A DNA stretch of 64,000 nucleotides. Source: Cylindrobasidium torrendii FP15055 ss-10 (Eukaryota; Basidiomycota; Agaricomycetes; Agaricales; Physalacriaceae). A program made the translations under genes and the position numbers. Below the pieces are notes generated by a model, which saw nothing but the letters and a program-made list of their open reading frames with translations, ran no database searches and was not told the origin of the DNA. Below, piece after piece: positions 21,159 to 33,394 of the stretch (position 1 is the first letter of the stretch; every line of letters starts with the position of its first letter). The DNA lies in assembly GCA_000934385.1 (NCBI GenBank), contig KN880549.1, forward strand, positions 1 through 64,000, in the 5' to 3' direction.

Positions 21159-23327
21159 ATGGTTGGCGTCGCCGACCCCAAGAACGGCTTTTTCACTCTA
21201 AGTGACAAAGAGCTTGCGGAGGCCGCGGCCGCGTTGCGCGTCGCCGATCCAGACAAAGACAATGGCGCGTTCGAGTCTATCACACGCGACGAGGCCCTCA
21301 AGTATCTGGCCATCATCGGTGCCAAACGCATCTCACTCGCAGGCGCATCCGACAACGACATTCTCAACAGATTGAAGCTTGCGTTCTGGGACTCTCAGCG
21401 CTTGGACAACTACTTCCCATCCAAGTCGTTTGGTCCCCAGCCAAAGCTGCGCCCAGGCGATCTCCCTACATGGCCGAACTGGCTTGCTAAACACCCTGAA
21501 CTCAACAATAGCTCCCTCGGCGCAATGAGGATGGATGGGATGCGGGATGCAGCGCGACTCGATACCTACGTCTTCCGCCATTTCTCGATGTCCGCCTTTA
21601 CGCAGCAGGAGAACATGACCGGCTCTCATCTGAATGCGCCCAAAGATATTCGAGGAGCATGGGACGGCGCAAGGATGGCTATGCAGAATGTCGCGACGGA
21701 CATTACGCGTGATGGTGCGCGGCAATTTCACACTCTAAGATACATGCTAATGATCACATACAGGTGCCAATACACCAATGAGTGTGCTCTTCGTCGATGA
21801 CCCCGCCTCCTCCTGCATACTCGTCATGGAGATCTTGGACGTCAAGCAGGTGCCTTGGCCTGAGCCCGGCAAGAAGGTGCGCGGTCCTACTACGCATGTA
21901 CCATCGCTAAGATCCCTTGCCATGCAGTTCTTGGAGCTTCTCAAGCAAGCCCAACAAGTTAAGTTTGGCACTGGCCCAAATGGTTCGTATTGTCCGCCGC
22001 TGTTGGCCTACATTCATTCGTCTCAGCTCCTCTCGTACCCATGATCCAGACACCCAAGATGCCGCTGATTTGGATTCGCTACTCGTACATGGAAGGCCGT
22101 CCCAAGGTTCGCTTCATGGCCTTCCAATACATCTCATTCGCTGATGCTGCTCATAGGATGGATCCCAGTTCACCCTGTTCCTCGAAGAGAAGCTCGGCAA
22201 GAAGTTCCCAAATCTCAACAAGACAAAACTTCGTGCGAAATTGCAGTGGTATATGCAATCTGGAAACACCGTGCAGGATGCACATCTACGTTTCCTTGTG
22301 CGCATGCTGGCATACAACTCATCGTTAATTGATCCGGACGTTGTTGACGAGTTGCAAAGCCACTGGAACGGCGTCCCTCGTGATGTCAAGGCGGAAACGC
22401 GCCTCAGTTTCTTCGTACCTGCGCTTCGACTTAGATGGCGCGCGCTCGAAGAAATAGAGACGGGTATTCCACCTTCCATTGCCCCCACAAACTGTGGGCA
22501 ATGTGGAAAGAAGGCCTCCAAGATGATGTGCGCATCGTAAGTAAATTCGATTTGATCTATCGTTATGTCCAACTCACTGTCATACAGATGTAAAGCAATT
22601 GTACGACATCTTATTCAAGACCCTTCGAGCGGCGAGCGCTAATTGACGTGACAGGCGTACTGCGGCGCCGACTGCAACAAGGCCCACTGGCCGACACATA
22701 AAGTTGGTCCCTTCTCCGTTTTTCCTAGCTTCACTCCGCGGGTCTAATTTATCATTACTCAATTGAAAGGAGGCATGCAAAGTTTCCAAGCGGCTGCTCT
22801 CCGACCCAGCTTCATTTCCGTCGAACAAGCTCTACGTTGCCGCGAGGTCCTACACTGTCCTTTCCCTGGAGAGTGGATTTGCCATCGCACAAGAAGACGT
22901 CAAATACAGCGGGACGACCAACGTCGGTGAGGCTGTGCGAGATGAGTACGCCGGCGGGCGGTTCCAAGTCGTGTGCGTGAAACCGCCAGCGTACAGCTAC
23001 GGCGACCATCGCTACAAAGGTACGGTCGTCTTCATATGGGATAGGCGCAGGAGCCTCCTTTTGAGGACGGGACCCGGCGAAGCAGAGATGGCTCGTGTCG
23101 CCGGGAGTCAGTACTCGATTCCCTTCCATCCAGAGGGATACAAGACGTGGACGAAGGTAGCGATGGAGAAGGGTTATCGAGGACAGAAAATTTATTTGTG
23201 GGCGAGACGTGTGGGGGATTGTTTGGAGCTGGAGTAAGTGTCCGCTCGTGTTGTGCGGTACAATGCTCATGCATCTTGTAGCTTGGAGGATATCCCGAAC
23301 CAGTCGTCGCTCACTTGGGCAGACTGA
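21159..23327 (+). CDS. MYND-type zinc-finger protein
   Basis: The start MVGVADPKNGFFTLSDKELA at 21159 is the first methionine in the long 5' exon. Further exons begin PMSVLFVDDPASS and APLVPMIQTPKMP; the next carries KLGKKFPNLNKTKL and TNCGQCGKKASKMMCAS. Two small exons (CKAI, then AYCGADCNKAHWPTHK) and EACK complete the MYND pattern C-x2-C...C-x2-C...YC...C...H...C. Splitting of the finger over three exons is seen directly from the splice sites. The region after the finger (VSKRLLSDPASF to LTWAD, TGA at 23325-23327) has no recognised domain. MYND fingers are protein-protein interaction modules, often in chromatin or quality-control factors. It is divergent from the BTB-like gene. Confidence 0.7.
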
Positions 23328-23510
23328 ACTGGACTTTGTTATTGATCTGCAACGTTGGAAATCTGAAGGAATTGCTTGAATTTACACTTGTTTGATAGCC
23401 ATGTAAAATATATATGTAACCGATGTACGATGTATATGCCAGAATAGGATCTTGCCAGATATTCTAAGTACAGTCATGAGTCGTGAGTCGTGACCAATCA
23501 CAGTGTAGCT

Positions 23511-26500
23511 CTAGGATGGTAATGCCTTCTCTGTGTCCGGCAACACACCCTGTCTTCGCCTGAAACTACTCAACGTAGTCGCCAACCACCCTTTCCCTGA
23601 ACGTTCAATCTGCATTTCGGTGAGAAACTGTTTGGTCTGTTCAATCTCGAGACGCGTACCTTCTCTCCACAATGCGACTGGGCAGGGACCTCCATCTTCT
23701 CCATAATTTCATCTGCTGGTTCCTCGACATCGTTCTCAACAAAGTCGAGGATCCTATCAGCGAAATGCAACACTTCCTCCTTCTCCGCCTCTTTCCAATC
23801 ATCATAGCCCGGTATGGCGCGTTTCAACCCAGCGAGCATCCGCTTCCAAGCAGCCTTATGGTCCCGACAGCGTCTAGCAAGATCAAACGCGCGCTTGTAC
23901 TCGCGCCGCCGCAGGAGCGACTGGCATACACGGAGCAGGACAGTACGTTTCGAAGTATACGCCAACGCCTGTTCATACATCGCCTTGTCCGCCAGTTCCA
24001 ACCTAGCCAATCCATCGACGTAGGAAAGAACGAACGTGAAAGGGATCCGTGGGAGTTTACTTTGGAGGTAGTCCGTCAATATGATGTGGTCATATAATGG
24101 GACGAGGAGGTCTTTGCGGTGTGTTGCTGCATCGAGGAATACGACAAGGGGTGCGTAGGCTAGATACACTGGCTCGCCCTTGCATTCGATCATTCTGTAA
24201 GCCTCCTTGGAAGGAATGATGGCTGTTCGGGTTAAGTCGATAATGGCTCTCATCGTCTGAGGAGTAGCCCATTCCCGGAACATCGCGCGTTCGCGGTTGG
24301 ATATCAGGAGTATCGCGAGCAGGAAGCGTCCATGCCCAGAGAGCGTCTTCTTCGTTGTTGATGTTGACATGGCTGGATCGACTAGGAAGTCGGCGTCGAC
24401 CAGAAGCTCTGAGGCTGTGTGTAGGATTGCTTTGGCTTCAGCGGAACAATCCATGTCTGGCGTGGCGAAGCTGGCGCTGCGTGCATAATCTTCAACGGTG
24501 TTCATGGCTTCGACGGCCATTTCTGACCAGCGAGAGCGCGCCTGGGGTGACCGGACCAGACGAAGTAAAAGGCAAAGATGGTTCGGTACTCGCTCCTCGA
24601 TATCTGCTGGCTCTGGTGTCCGACTGATGCCTGGCAAAGATGCGGCCATATAGTCGCAGAACGACGGGAATGCGTGATGCCGGAGCGTATGCGGTAGGGT
24701 GTGTCCCGAAGTATGCGATGTATGCATGTCGCCCTTGGTCTTCTTGTCTCCAGGAAAAGGCGGCCGTACAGCACAAAAAGAAATAGCAAGAAGCGGCACC
24801 TCACTACTCTGCTTCTTCCCCATAGGAGCTTCGCGCGCATACCCAACGAGCTCGGGATTGAAGCCCTGCATAGCGACGGGCCGCTTGACGGGTCTGTGCT
24901 CGACGATGAGCTTGAGGAATTGGCTCTGCACGTCACGGTTGAGGAATGGAGAATCTGCCCATCGCGCGGCCATGTTGAAGAAGGTGATCCACACGAGAGG
25001 TTCACAGCGAGGAGCTTCGTATCCCTCGCGCATGGCATCTTGGATGAGCGGTATCGTGCACCGAATGGGTGGGAAGCGGGAGGAATTCATCCAGTGGTAA
25101 TGGTGTAGGTCGATGTAGAGGTACTTGATGACGGTGTTCACAGCAGTATGCTCTGTTAACTCAGACCGCGCGAGTCGCGTAACCTGTCCTGGGCGCAAAA
25201 GCTTGCCAGCATCGGCACTGGGGCTGAACCGGAGGTGCGCACGCATGGCTCGTTCTGCCTGAGCGCCGTCTGAGCCATTCCATGTCGAAGAGGCGCTTTC
25301 GTGGATCATGGAGGGAAGGTGGGATGGGACAAGTTTGCGGAATGCGGAGACCTGGCCAAGTGGCATGTTGCTGATGGCTTGGAGGACGACCGTCTGTACA
25401 GAAACGTCGGAGGAGACTGAAAGCAGCCATGCAGTAGCGTGGACGTCTGTTGTTGTCCCATGGGCCTTGACTATCGCACGCTCTGCATCTCGGAGGGACA
25501 GACTCTGGTTGGAATGTCGGTGGTGGATGCCTGCTTTGGCGAGGAGGCACTGCATCGCGCGGAAACAGTAGACTGATACGGGTGTCTTGTAGGGACAGTC
25601 CACAGATAGGACCGACATGAGGTTTGCGCCAAAGTATGCGACGAGGGTGACGAACACGGTTGCGTCGATAATTCCTGCGATAATGTGACTGAGGTCGTGG
25701 AGAAAGACGACGAGGCCAGCAAAGAAGACGCCGAGGGAGACGTGCATAACGGTGGGTAGTAGTCCAATAATGGCGGGCACATGCCACTTGCCCAAAGCTT
25801 GCAGACGAGCCTGGCGAATCCTGGCACGGTCGCGAGGGGATCCTGAGGGAATCATGGTGTACTGGTGAATCCATTGCTTCGCCACGATGGCTATTAATGC
25901 TGTCGATAGGCTTAGACTCAGGCTGGTGAACCAAAACGCGTTGACTGCGATGTCCACCGGGCGCGGTGCAAAGTCGGACAAGGGAGTTAACAATGCTGCT
26001 GGCACGCTGTCTACGCCAGCGCCAGAGGCTGATGCGCGAGTGACAGCGATGAGCTCGACCATCAAAGATGCGGTGACCTCTGCATAATCGGGGGAAAGAG
26101 CTTGGGACGTTTCGACCACGAAAGTGGTGAGGACGGCTGAGAAGAGGGCGGCCTAGTATTTGAGCGTTAAGCTAGGAGGATAGTGAAATGTGACTGACGA
26201 ATACAAGTAGCATGTCCAAGCCGTCCTTCCAGTCATCGACCATGTCTGAATCAAATTTGGATGCCTCGTCGTTATACACCTTCCACAGACGCGCAGCTGG
26301 ACCCATCTCCTTGTGCGGTGGGTCCTCGGCATATTTGTGGGTATAATCCCATGGATCTTGAGCTAGTTTCTGTCAGCTGGCGAGACCATTGGATTCAAGC
26401 CCTCGCACCTTGGGGACTGGTATAATAGCTCTTCAACCCCAGCTTCTTTGACCGAGCTTTGGGTCTCTGCGGAGGTTCCTCAGGAATATGAGCCACCTCG

Positions 26501-26658
26501 TCGTCCTTGTCATCCGATTCGTTCGATTCATCGTCTCTTTCCGGGTCTTCTGTGCGCAGAGGAGAGATGTGCGCGACCTCGGATTCGGAAATGGTGTCCA
26601 AAGTCGACGCGCCGACGGTGGGCGTTCGTTCACTCCGACGCGAGCTTTGGCCTGGCAT
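23511..26658 (-). CDS. DUF6535-type membrane protein
   Basis: The start at 26658 (MPGQSSRRSERTP) opens an acidic, Ser-rich cytosolic N-terminus ending SYYTSPQ at a GTGCGA donor. The next exon has DPWDYTHKYAEDPPHKEMG and LWKVYNDEASKFD, then a hydrophobic AALFSAVLTTFVVETSQA. The large 3' exon has further membrane segments around VNAFWFTSLSLSLSTALIAI, PAIIGLLPTVMHVSLGVFFA and IDATVFVTLVAYFG. This order (W.VY..EA..FD, TM, TM with AKQW.HQY, two TM) is that of agaric DUF6535 proteins. The long C-terminal half is soluble and helical. A final intron with donor GTACGC leads to ERSGKGWLATTLSSFRRR and TAG at 23511-23513. Cellular role is unknown. Confidence 0.75.
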
Positions 26659-27372
26659 GACGCGTCCTTGTGTTGGAGTTACAAAAGAAAGGGAGAAAGC
26701 ATGAAGATCCGCAGAGTTTGCGCAGAGAACGACGTGAGGGCAGGAGGCAGAGATGATCGGTAACCTGATTAGTTAGCTAATTTCCTACCATGTTACCTCG
26801 CATTTGGCGCGCCTTGGAGTCGTCTGAGCGTCGAGCTTGAGAGTAAGGAGAAAAATTCGATATTATTTCTCATCTAGGGCCATTGTTGGTGTAAAGTCCA
26901 AAGTTCAAATTCACAGGTCTGAACGATCTGATCATCTTCGGCACTTCGGGCAATAATCCACGCTTCTTACTCTCATCATCCATGATATCGTCTTTTCCAT
27001 GCGTTTGCCTATCTCTCCCAGCTCTAGAAATTGGATCAACATACAGCTCGACTCGGCTTGCTTTCCGTTATACCCACACCCAGAGCTAGGCATCCCCGCC
27101 AATTCCACCATCGCCTGCGCCGACACCCATGCAACGGCGCGCAATGGCGGAGGCTACCAGCACCAGTGGAAATGTGTCGCTCAACCGTTGGCCACACTTC
27201 AATAGGTCTTTGACCAAACCGTCTTGCCGCAATGACCTCTACTCATCCGTTTGGCCAAATATTGCCCTGCACTGATTAGCGCGCGGCGCGCGCGCTCGAT
27301 ACCGTCTACTTCCAGAAAATAACACAAGGACTTCGAGGACTCGCACCATCATCTATTCTTCTATCCGTCGAG
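26659..27372. other. intergenic
   Basis: No supported gene. A CpG-dense alternating stretch, GCGCGCGGCGCGCGCGC near 27280-27296, is the only visible feature. Confidence 0.45.
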
Positions 27373-27826
27373 TTGCACAGCCCGCGCAAGATTCTAAAGT
27401 CCTCTCTGGACATCTTCATGGAAGACAATATGTATCCTCTTGTCCTTGGCACTCCTGCCGGACCACCCGGCAATGCACCCATTGTCGATAACAATGGCTC
27501 AACCTCTCTTGTGCCTACTTCGGATAGAGGAGAGTTGAGAGGAGAGTTGAGAGCGGGCGAAGAGAGCAAAGATACCGCGTAATACTGGTGCGTAAATCCT
27601 GTTTCTGGGTACCAGTTATCCGCTAACTATCAATGTGCAGCACACCAGCGCTATTGAAAAGGCCAACGACTCGCAATCATTCACCCACAATCTCGACGCA
27701 TCCCCTGGAGAACTCGTATGGCCTCTGCGATATCAACGCTTTCACGCGGGAACTTTGAGGAGCAGGATTGAACGAGACTACCTATATCGTCTAGGTGCAT
27801 CGCCTTTTCGTCTTTACTATGACTGA
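27373..27826 (+). other. possible small spliced gene or relic
   Basis: A frame from 27373 contains an internal MEDNMYPLVLGTPAGPPGN and stops at 27582. A clear intron signature follows (GTGCGTAAATCC ... CAATGTGCAG), then a frame HTSAIEKANDSQSFTHNLDA to about 27826. The two frames do not join cleanly. A 12-bp tandem duplication (GGAGAGTTGAGA twice, near 27528-27551) sits in the first part. No function is recognised. Confidence 0.3.
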
Positions 27827-28111
27827 AAACTAAAGAAATATAGCATCGTTGATAATGCCTGCCAGTAATAGCTAGATTGGCAAGAGCTCGACACGCTTTT
27901 GGGCCCGACTGTCGACACCGTGTTGACCCGCCAATTCTATGAATATTGAGTCCAACCTCGATGCATGCAAGCGACTGACTACGCAAGGGAAAGTCTTGAT
28001 TGATACTTACGGGAAGCGCAAGAAGAAAAGATGCGCGCATTTGAGCAAGAACAAACATAGAGCGGGATAATGTACCAAGTATGTAGTCTAGTACAAATGA
28101 TCATTAAGCTT

Positions 28112-28954
28112 CTAGTTCCAGTCATCCTCCGAGTCATAATCATAGTAATCTCCTCCTAGAGCCTCCTCGTCAGAACTCTCATCCTCATCTGAGTCACCCA
28201 CAGCATCCAGACCATCTGTCCAGTGGTCCTCGTAATCCTTGATCACTTCCACCCGCTTCGTCGCAAGCTTGAACTCGAAACCTTCAGCCCTCTCCTGCAA
28301 TGCCTCTAGCTGACGTCTGAACAAACGATCTTGTAGGTAGCCTGCTGGAAGGAGGGTATATGAGTCGTATAGATATGTGAACCGCAGACATCTTAGACTG
28401 CCCCCGACGCGCGATTCGACCAACTTCAGGACCGCGCGCTCTACCCTCTCGACACGGTCCCCGTACTTCTGCTCTGGAAAGGTGATATCGACCGTCTCCA
28501 GGTCAGGCATGACACCAGAATCCTTGCCGACTCTCAATGCATAGAGCCAAGCCGGAACACCCGAGTTAAAGTTCTTGAGTGAGATGCGCATTGCACGAAC
28601 CCCCACAAACGGGAGCAATTTTTCTGGCGAAAGAGTGCTAGGAATATGGGTTCTGGGCCTGGCTCCGCGTCTGCTCCTTGTCTCTTCGGTTTCTGTTTCG
28701 TAGTCGAACTCCGAGGGGTTCACTTTAGTGATAACCAGCGTGTGAATGGGACCTTGAAGGTGCTTTTCCCAGCCAATGTCGCGTTTCATGCAAAAGTCGA
28801 AAATATCGCCGTGTGGCTCGAATTCCTCCAGGTTTGGAGCATAGATGATCAGCCAACGCAGGAGGTCTGTCGTGGTTTTGAGTTTTTTCAAATGGACAAG
28901 ATGGGCGGTCTTCAACTTGTAAGTGTGGGGGAGTACCAAGCTACTTTCAAACAC
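28112..28954 (-). pseudogene. LRR-like protein with acidic tail, probably 5'-truncated F-box relative
   Basis: The open frame has no good ATG near its 5' end; the first in-frame methionine is about 55 codons in (FDFCMKRDIG). The sequence resembles the C-terminal half of agaric F-box/LRR proteins (LLRWLIIYAPNLEEFEPHG, MPDLETVDITFPE, SLRCLRFTYLYDS). It ends with a strongly acidic tail (DSDEDESSDEEALGGDYYDY). No F-box is found upstream before about 29005. It is either a remnant or a gene whose first exon is not recognised. Confidence 0.4.
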
Positions 28955-29124
28955 AAAAAAGGGAAGGTTAGCCCCAGACGAGATTCACTCTGGCCTCAGA
29001 CATCTTGAGAATTTAATAGCACAAGATACGTAGTATGTATGCTAAGCCCCAATGGCATAATGGACACGCAACTTCGTCCGCGTAAACATGAGATAGATGA
29101 GATAGAAAGTATCATTATACGGTC

Positions 29125-30149
29125 TCATTCATGACGGGCCCTCTTTTTGATAGCAACATTCTCGGAAGAACGTGCGCGCTTGCCTAGAATAGGGCACCTA
29201 TAATCTGGTGCATCGGTCTGAATTGCTCGGATGCGCTTGTGACGATCGGCCCTTTCTTTGCTTACTTCAGAGGCCTAAACACATATGCTAAGTAAGTGTG
29301 GCTGGAGAAAACCTCGAGCATACCTTCGCCTTAGGTCTCCATAATGCTACATATGACAACCACAGTGATTGAATCTAATGGAAAGAGCTGAGTGCAGCGA
29401 TTATGGGAGACGCCAACACAGAAAACACACCTGTCTGTCTCGTGTATCTTCCTCCTTTGCGTCCTCGAGCAAACGCTGCGCTTTTTCCAGCTCCTTCTGA
29501 CTGGCCCAGATTTGTGCCAATTGGATGGTATCTCGTAGCTTGCGCCGTACGTGTAATGTAAGACGGCACCAGTCCATCTCCTCTTCCGGATCGTCTGCGC
29601 TATCCGCAAGACGTTCAGCTCGGCGCAACCATGAATGGTCAACGCCTTCCGGCACAACCACAAATTCGACTGTAGTTTTGGGGCAACTGATCTTGGCGTT
29701 ATCGAAGAGTGCGCTAAGGTAACGCAAAACAGGTTCGACGTTGGCAGGGAGCTGCTTCGCAGCGGCCTTCCAACCATGCTCCTGCGCTACAGGCATGTAG
29801 ACGCGAATCCAGGCAATGAGAGAAATTGAGCGCGTGTGAACGGAAACAACGCCCTCTGGAGCAGTAGAGTCTTCAAGCCAGCGGCGGTAGAGGTGACATA
29901 GACCCTTTAGCGCGTGAGGTGAGTCTTGAGAATGAGCAACCCGTCAAGAACGCACCTTGAGCTCAGTGAGCCCTTCGGTTTTGCTTCTATTCATGCTTTT
30001 CTGGGACACATTCCTGTACATAGAATGCCTATTAGCAGGGCAATACCGGTGTATAGTGCTGAAACGCGCCTGACGTCGTCTTGGCCAAAATAAAGTGCCC
30101 ATGCGTCCGCGCTCGCGCTCGCCGACAAGTAGACGTTCGTCTTAGCCAT
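29125..30149 (-). CDS. U3: short member of unknown U family
   Basis: The start at 30149 gives MAKTNVYLSASASADAWALY. The first intron has a GC donor (CAG then GCGCGT) and a TACAG acceptor. Exon 2 is NVSQKSMNRSKTEGLTELK, and exon 3 GLCHLYRRWLED carries the family core VLRYLSALFDNAK, VEFVVVPEGVDH and LTLHVRRKLRD. After DTRDRQ come two short exons, IQSLWLSYVALWRPKAK and then ASEVSKERADRHKRI, ending in a basic tail (LGKRARSSENVAIKKRARHE, TGA at 29125-29127). All junctions are phase 0, so the frame is whole. It lacks the C-terminal CIGNLPFLVAAA block of U4 and U5. About 265 aa; function unknown; the basic tail suggests a nuclear location. Confidence 0.65.
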
Positions 30150-30153
30150 TGCG

Positions 30154-30190
30154 ACGCGTCTGGAGATGTTGTAATCGTAGTTGACGCGTC
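30154..30190 (-). promoter_or_regulatory. paired ACGCGT boxes before U3
   Basis: ACGCGTC lies at 30154-30160 and 30184-30190 on the plus strand, read as GACGCGT twice on the coding strand, with the nearer copy four bases upstream of the start codon. Confidence 0.55.
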
Positions 30191-30976
30191 CTGGGTCGCC
30201 AAAATGGTGGTTGTAAGCAAGGAGGTTGTAATGAAATGCCCGACTAAAGCGCCCGTGATCCGTCGTCCGGGGCGATCAAGTTGAATCAGCTCCCGTCCGT
30301 CAATTGTCGAGTACACACAGAACTTAGAAGCACCCAGGAAGCACCTTTTCGGCCTACTCCTGCATCGCGAAGGGTGGATCATGAGTCTCAAATTGATTAA
30401 ATATCGTTGGGAGGAACGACAAAGCGAGGGAACCCCGGCCGTGGACCGGTCTGACGATGTAGGCGGCACTTGGATTCCCGACACTCTGAGCGGACAGCCT
30501 AGGGCACCTCCATCGCCGGCACAAAATTACCTGTCATTTTCGCAAAGATTGAACGTTATAGAGGACGCGCAATGGTTTTTGACATTCTGTGCCCTGGAGG
30601 CGTATCCACTCAAATGCACATTGCCATTGAGCTTGAAAAATGTAGCTAGCTAATCATCATATGGAAATGAAAGACTGAATTTCGCATGTAAAATAGCAAC
30701 GCACGCAAAGCGTCAGTAAATAGCAAACTCCCAGGGCCTCCCCAACCCGATCACATGGATGACAAATCACAATGAGTGACATCTTGGTTTACCATAAATG
30801 TGCTACTCTCGGACAGCACCACGCGGAGACAAGGAAGGGTCAGACAATTTATTGAGATAGCACAAGTACGTATGCTATACTAACAGCGCTCTCACAACAC
30901 GATGTTTAGCTATGAAAACACGACACAAGATTCTGTACGTTGCTATGAGATAGAACCGTATCACTTCGCGTATGCC
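30191..30976. other. spacer between U3 and U4
   Basis: The left part (to about 30310) is the 5' flank of U3 and resembles the 5' flanks of U2 and U4. The rest has no recognised gene. Confidence 0.5.
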
Positions 30977-32712
30977 TCATCCAGAACGCGCCTTTTTCTT
31001 GGCAGCAGTTTTTTTGGCAGAGCGTTTGCGTTTGCCTAGAATAGTGTTCTTCTCAACGGTTTTCGGTGTATTCGACAGCGTCAGACGTGGCAGGGCATTG
31101 ATTGCCTGAACCACAAAAGAGTCTTTTTCGTAGCTCGACGCCTGGGGGAGCGCTCAGAATACACTATCACACATAGGAAGGTGACTGACCGTTAACGCAA
31201 AACAACTTTCTTCGGAAACAGGGGGATCGCATTTGAATAGACAGCCCCACGAGCCCACTGGTAAGCAAATGAATTTGACGGGCGAGCGCCGCGCGGCGGC
31301 AGCAGCGAGGATGGGCAGGTTTCCAATGCATGAGATACTGTGCTCTCTGAGCTGCCGGAATACAACAACGAGGCTCAACGGATCAGCGATAGGTCCTAGT
31401 GTTTGCTGAAGGAGAGAGCGCGCGATGCAGTCGGAACCAAAGCGTGCAGTGGCGCGCACGTTAGACATGTCGACTGAATCTCCTCCAAAAAGAGATACCA
31501 GTGCACTCAAGATCATAGTGGGATGCCCGGCGGTTTCCTTCCTGTAGAACCGTCAACCTCGAAACTCGATGAACGGTGTCGAACGATTACCATTCGGCGC
31601 GAACATTGGGAAAATCTGGGACTGAAATATTGCACAAGTCGGCATACAGTCTGAACCATTCCTTTTTCTTCAGTGGCTTGATTTTGAGCTCGGGAGATGT
31701 GACGGGAACGCAAACTTGCACCGCTCCTGCCTTGGGCCATGACATACGATTCATCCACGGAAGGCTGGCCTCAATTGTACGGAGCCTTTGTTCTCCGATT
31801 TCGGGATTCCCAGAGCTTCCCGTGCTTGGACCGGAATCCTGTGCATGCCCGCTAAGAAATTGCGCTAGGAAATAAACGTAGGGCTCACTTTCGCTGTAGG
31901 TGATTCTTCGGGCGACGACGCAAGTAGTGGCTGAACCTGCTGATAGAAAGTTGGTTGTTATGCGCGGTAGTACACACGGGAGGCGCACCTCTTTCCTTGA
32001 CTCGTTATCCATGTATTCCTCTGCATCCCTAAGCAAACTCTCCGCCTGTTCCAACTCTTCCGCACTGGGCCAGAACTGGGCCATGGAGACCAAACCACGC
32101 AGCTTGCGCCGTACATGTAGCGTAAGACCGCGCCAATCCACGTCCTCCTCGACATCGATTGCTCTGTCCGCTGAGCTTCGGGCGCGTCCCAGCCGTTTGT
32201 GTTCGATTCCCTGCGGTACAAGCCAGAATTCAACCGTAGTCTTGGGGCAACTGATCTTGGTGTTGTCAAAGAGCGCGCTGAGGTAGCGCAGAACTGGCTC
32301 GATGTCGGCGGGTAAATTCTTCGCAGCGGCCTTCCAACCATGCTCCTGCGCTGCTGGCATGCAGACGCGAATCCAGGTAATGAGCGCGAGTGAGCGTGTG
32401 TGGATGAAGACGGCGCCCTCTGGAGCACTGGGGTCCTCCAGCCAGACGCGGTAGAGATGGCACAGGCCCTGGAACGCGTGGGGTGAGCTTCGGGAATGCG
32501 CAACCTTTCAGTAACGCACCTTGAGCTCAGCGAGCCCCTCAACTTTGCTTCCACTTATGCTTTTCCGCGACATATTCCTGTACGAAGAATGCATATTAGC
32601 AAGATACTGTCGGTGTACAGTACTGCACGCGCCTGGCGTCGCCTTTGCCAAAATAGAGTGCCCATGCGTCCGCGGCTGCGCTCGCCGACAAGTAGATGTT
32701 CGTCGTAGCCAT
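30977..32712 (-). CDS. U4: full-length member of unknown U family
   Basis: The start at 32712 gives MATTNIYLSASAAADAWALY. Exons 1-3 are 32633-32712, 32520-32577 and 31990-32468 within one base, with intron 1 a GC-AG intron. Exon 3 holds WIRVCMPAAQEHGW, VLRYLSALFDN, VEFWLVPQGIEH and LTLHVRRKLRG. Two short linker exons (QVQPLLASSPEESPTAK, then DSGPSTGSSG...) lead to LYADLCNISVPDFPNVRAEW. An intron after the Trp precedes the C-terminal block ISCIGNLPILAAAAA...SPVKFICL...CFALTV. The final phase-0 exon ends in LGKRKRSAKKTAAKKKARSG, a clear nuclear-type basic tail. About 490 aa in a whole frame. No known domain is recognised. It is the reference copy for U1, U2, U3 and U5. Confidence 0.7.
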
Positions 32713-32716
32713 TGTA

Positions 32717-32754
32717 ACGCGTCCAGATATATCCAGGAGTGCAATTGACGCGTC
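32717..32754 (-). promoter_or_regulatory. paired ACGCGT boxes before U4
   Basis: ACGCGTC at 32717-32723 and 32748-32754 (plus strand). The nearer copy is four bases from the start codon at 32712, as in U2 and U3. Confidence 0.55.
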
Positions 32755-33394
32755 CTCGGCCGTAAAGTGCGGTGAATGTGGGGAAATTGAAATGGTGGTT
32801 TGAAATAGGTTGCGAAGGAATGTCCGAGTAAAACACCCGTGATCCGTTGTCCGGGGCGATCAGCCTTTGGCGTCCGCCCATTATTTATTCATGCTCATCC
32901 TTCGACGTTAGACACAACCCAGACGCGACGGTGATATCGCTCAATATTTTAAGCTCGCCATTTGATAAATATATTGCCTCCAGGTTTACTAAGGCAAACA
33001 ATGTTATATCTCTGAGAGCACCTCGGCTGGTTTTTCCCTGGTCCATCGGTCTGCTTCCATGTATAGAAGCAGCGAATAAACGATTATCTGTCTATACATA
33101 ACCATGAAGCTCTTTCATCTATGTTTCAACTTCCAAAGAGATGCCGATGTTTTTGGCCGCACTGCTCAAACCGAATCCGACCTTTAGATGTTGTTCAAGT
33201 TGTCCCAAAGCAAGGGCACAATCCTCTGAATCACGTAGGAGTATCTGAGCGCTCCTTGAGCCCACATAGAACTCTAGATCCATAGGCCAAGAAGCATGTC
33301 TTAGGGGCGGATCGTGGCATTGTGATTAGTCAGCGATCGAGAACGTGTATTTTTATGCAACTACGCTGTTCGAGGGCAAGATGTTATAGATCTC
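32755..33394. other. spacer between U4 and U5
   Basis: The first 130 bases are conserved 5' flank of U4 (CGGATCACGGGTGTTTTA-like, shared with U2 and U3). No gene is recognised in the remainder. Confidence 0.5.

Noticed and set aside
23570..26119. An 849-aa single frame as the complete membrane protein
   Set aside because: Its end reads through a good intron, and the upstream exons with LWKVYNDEASKFD belong to the same DUF6535 pattern, so the gene is longer and spliced.
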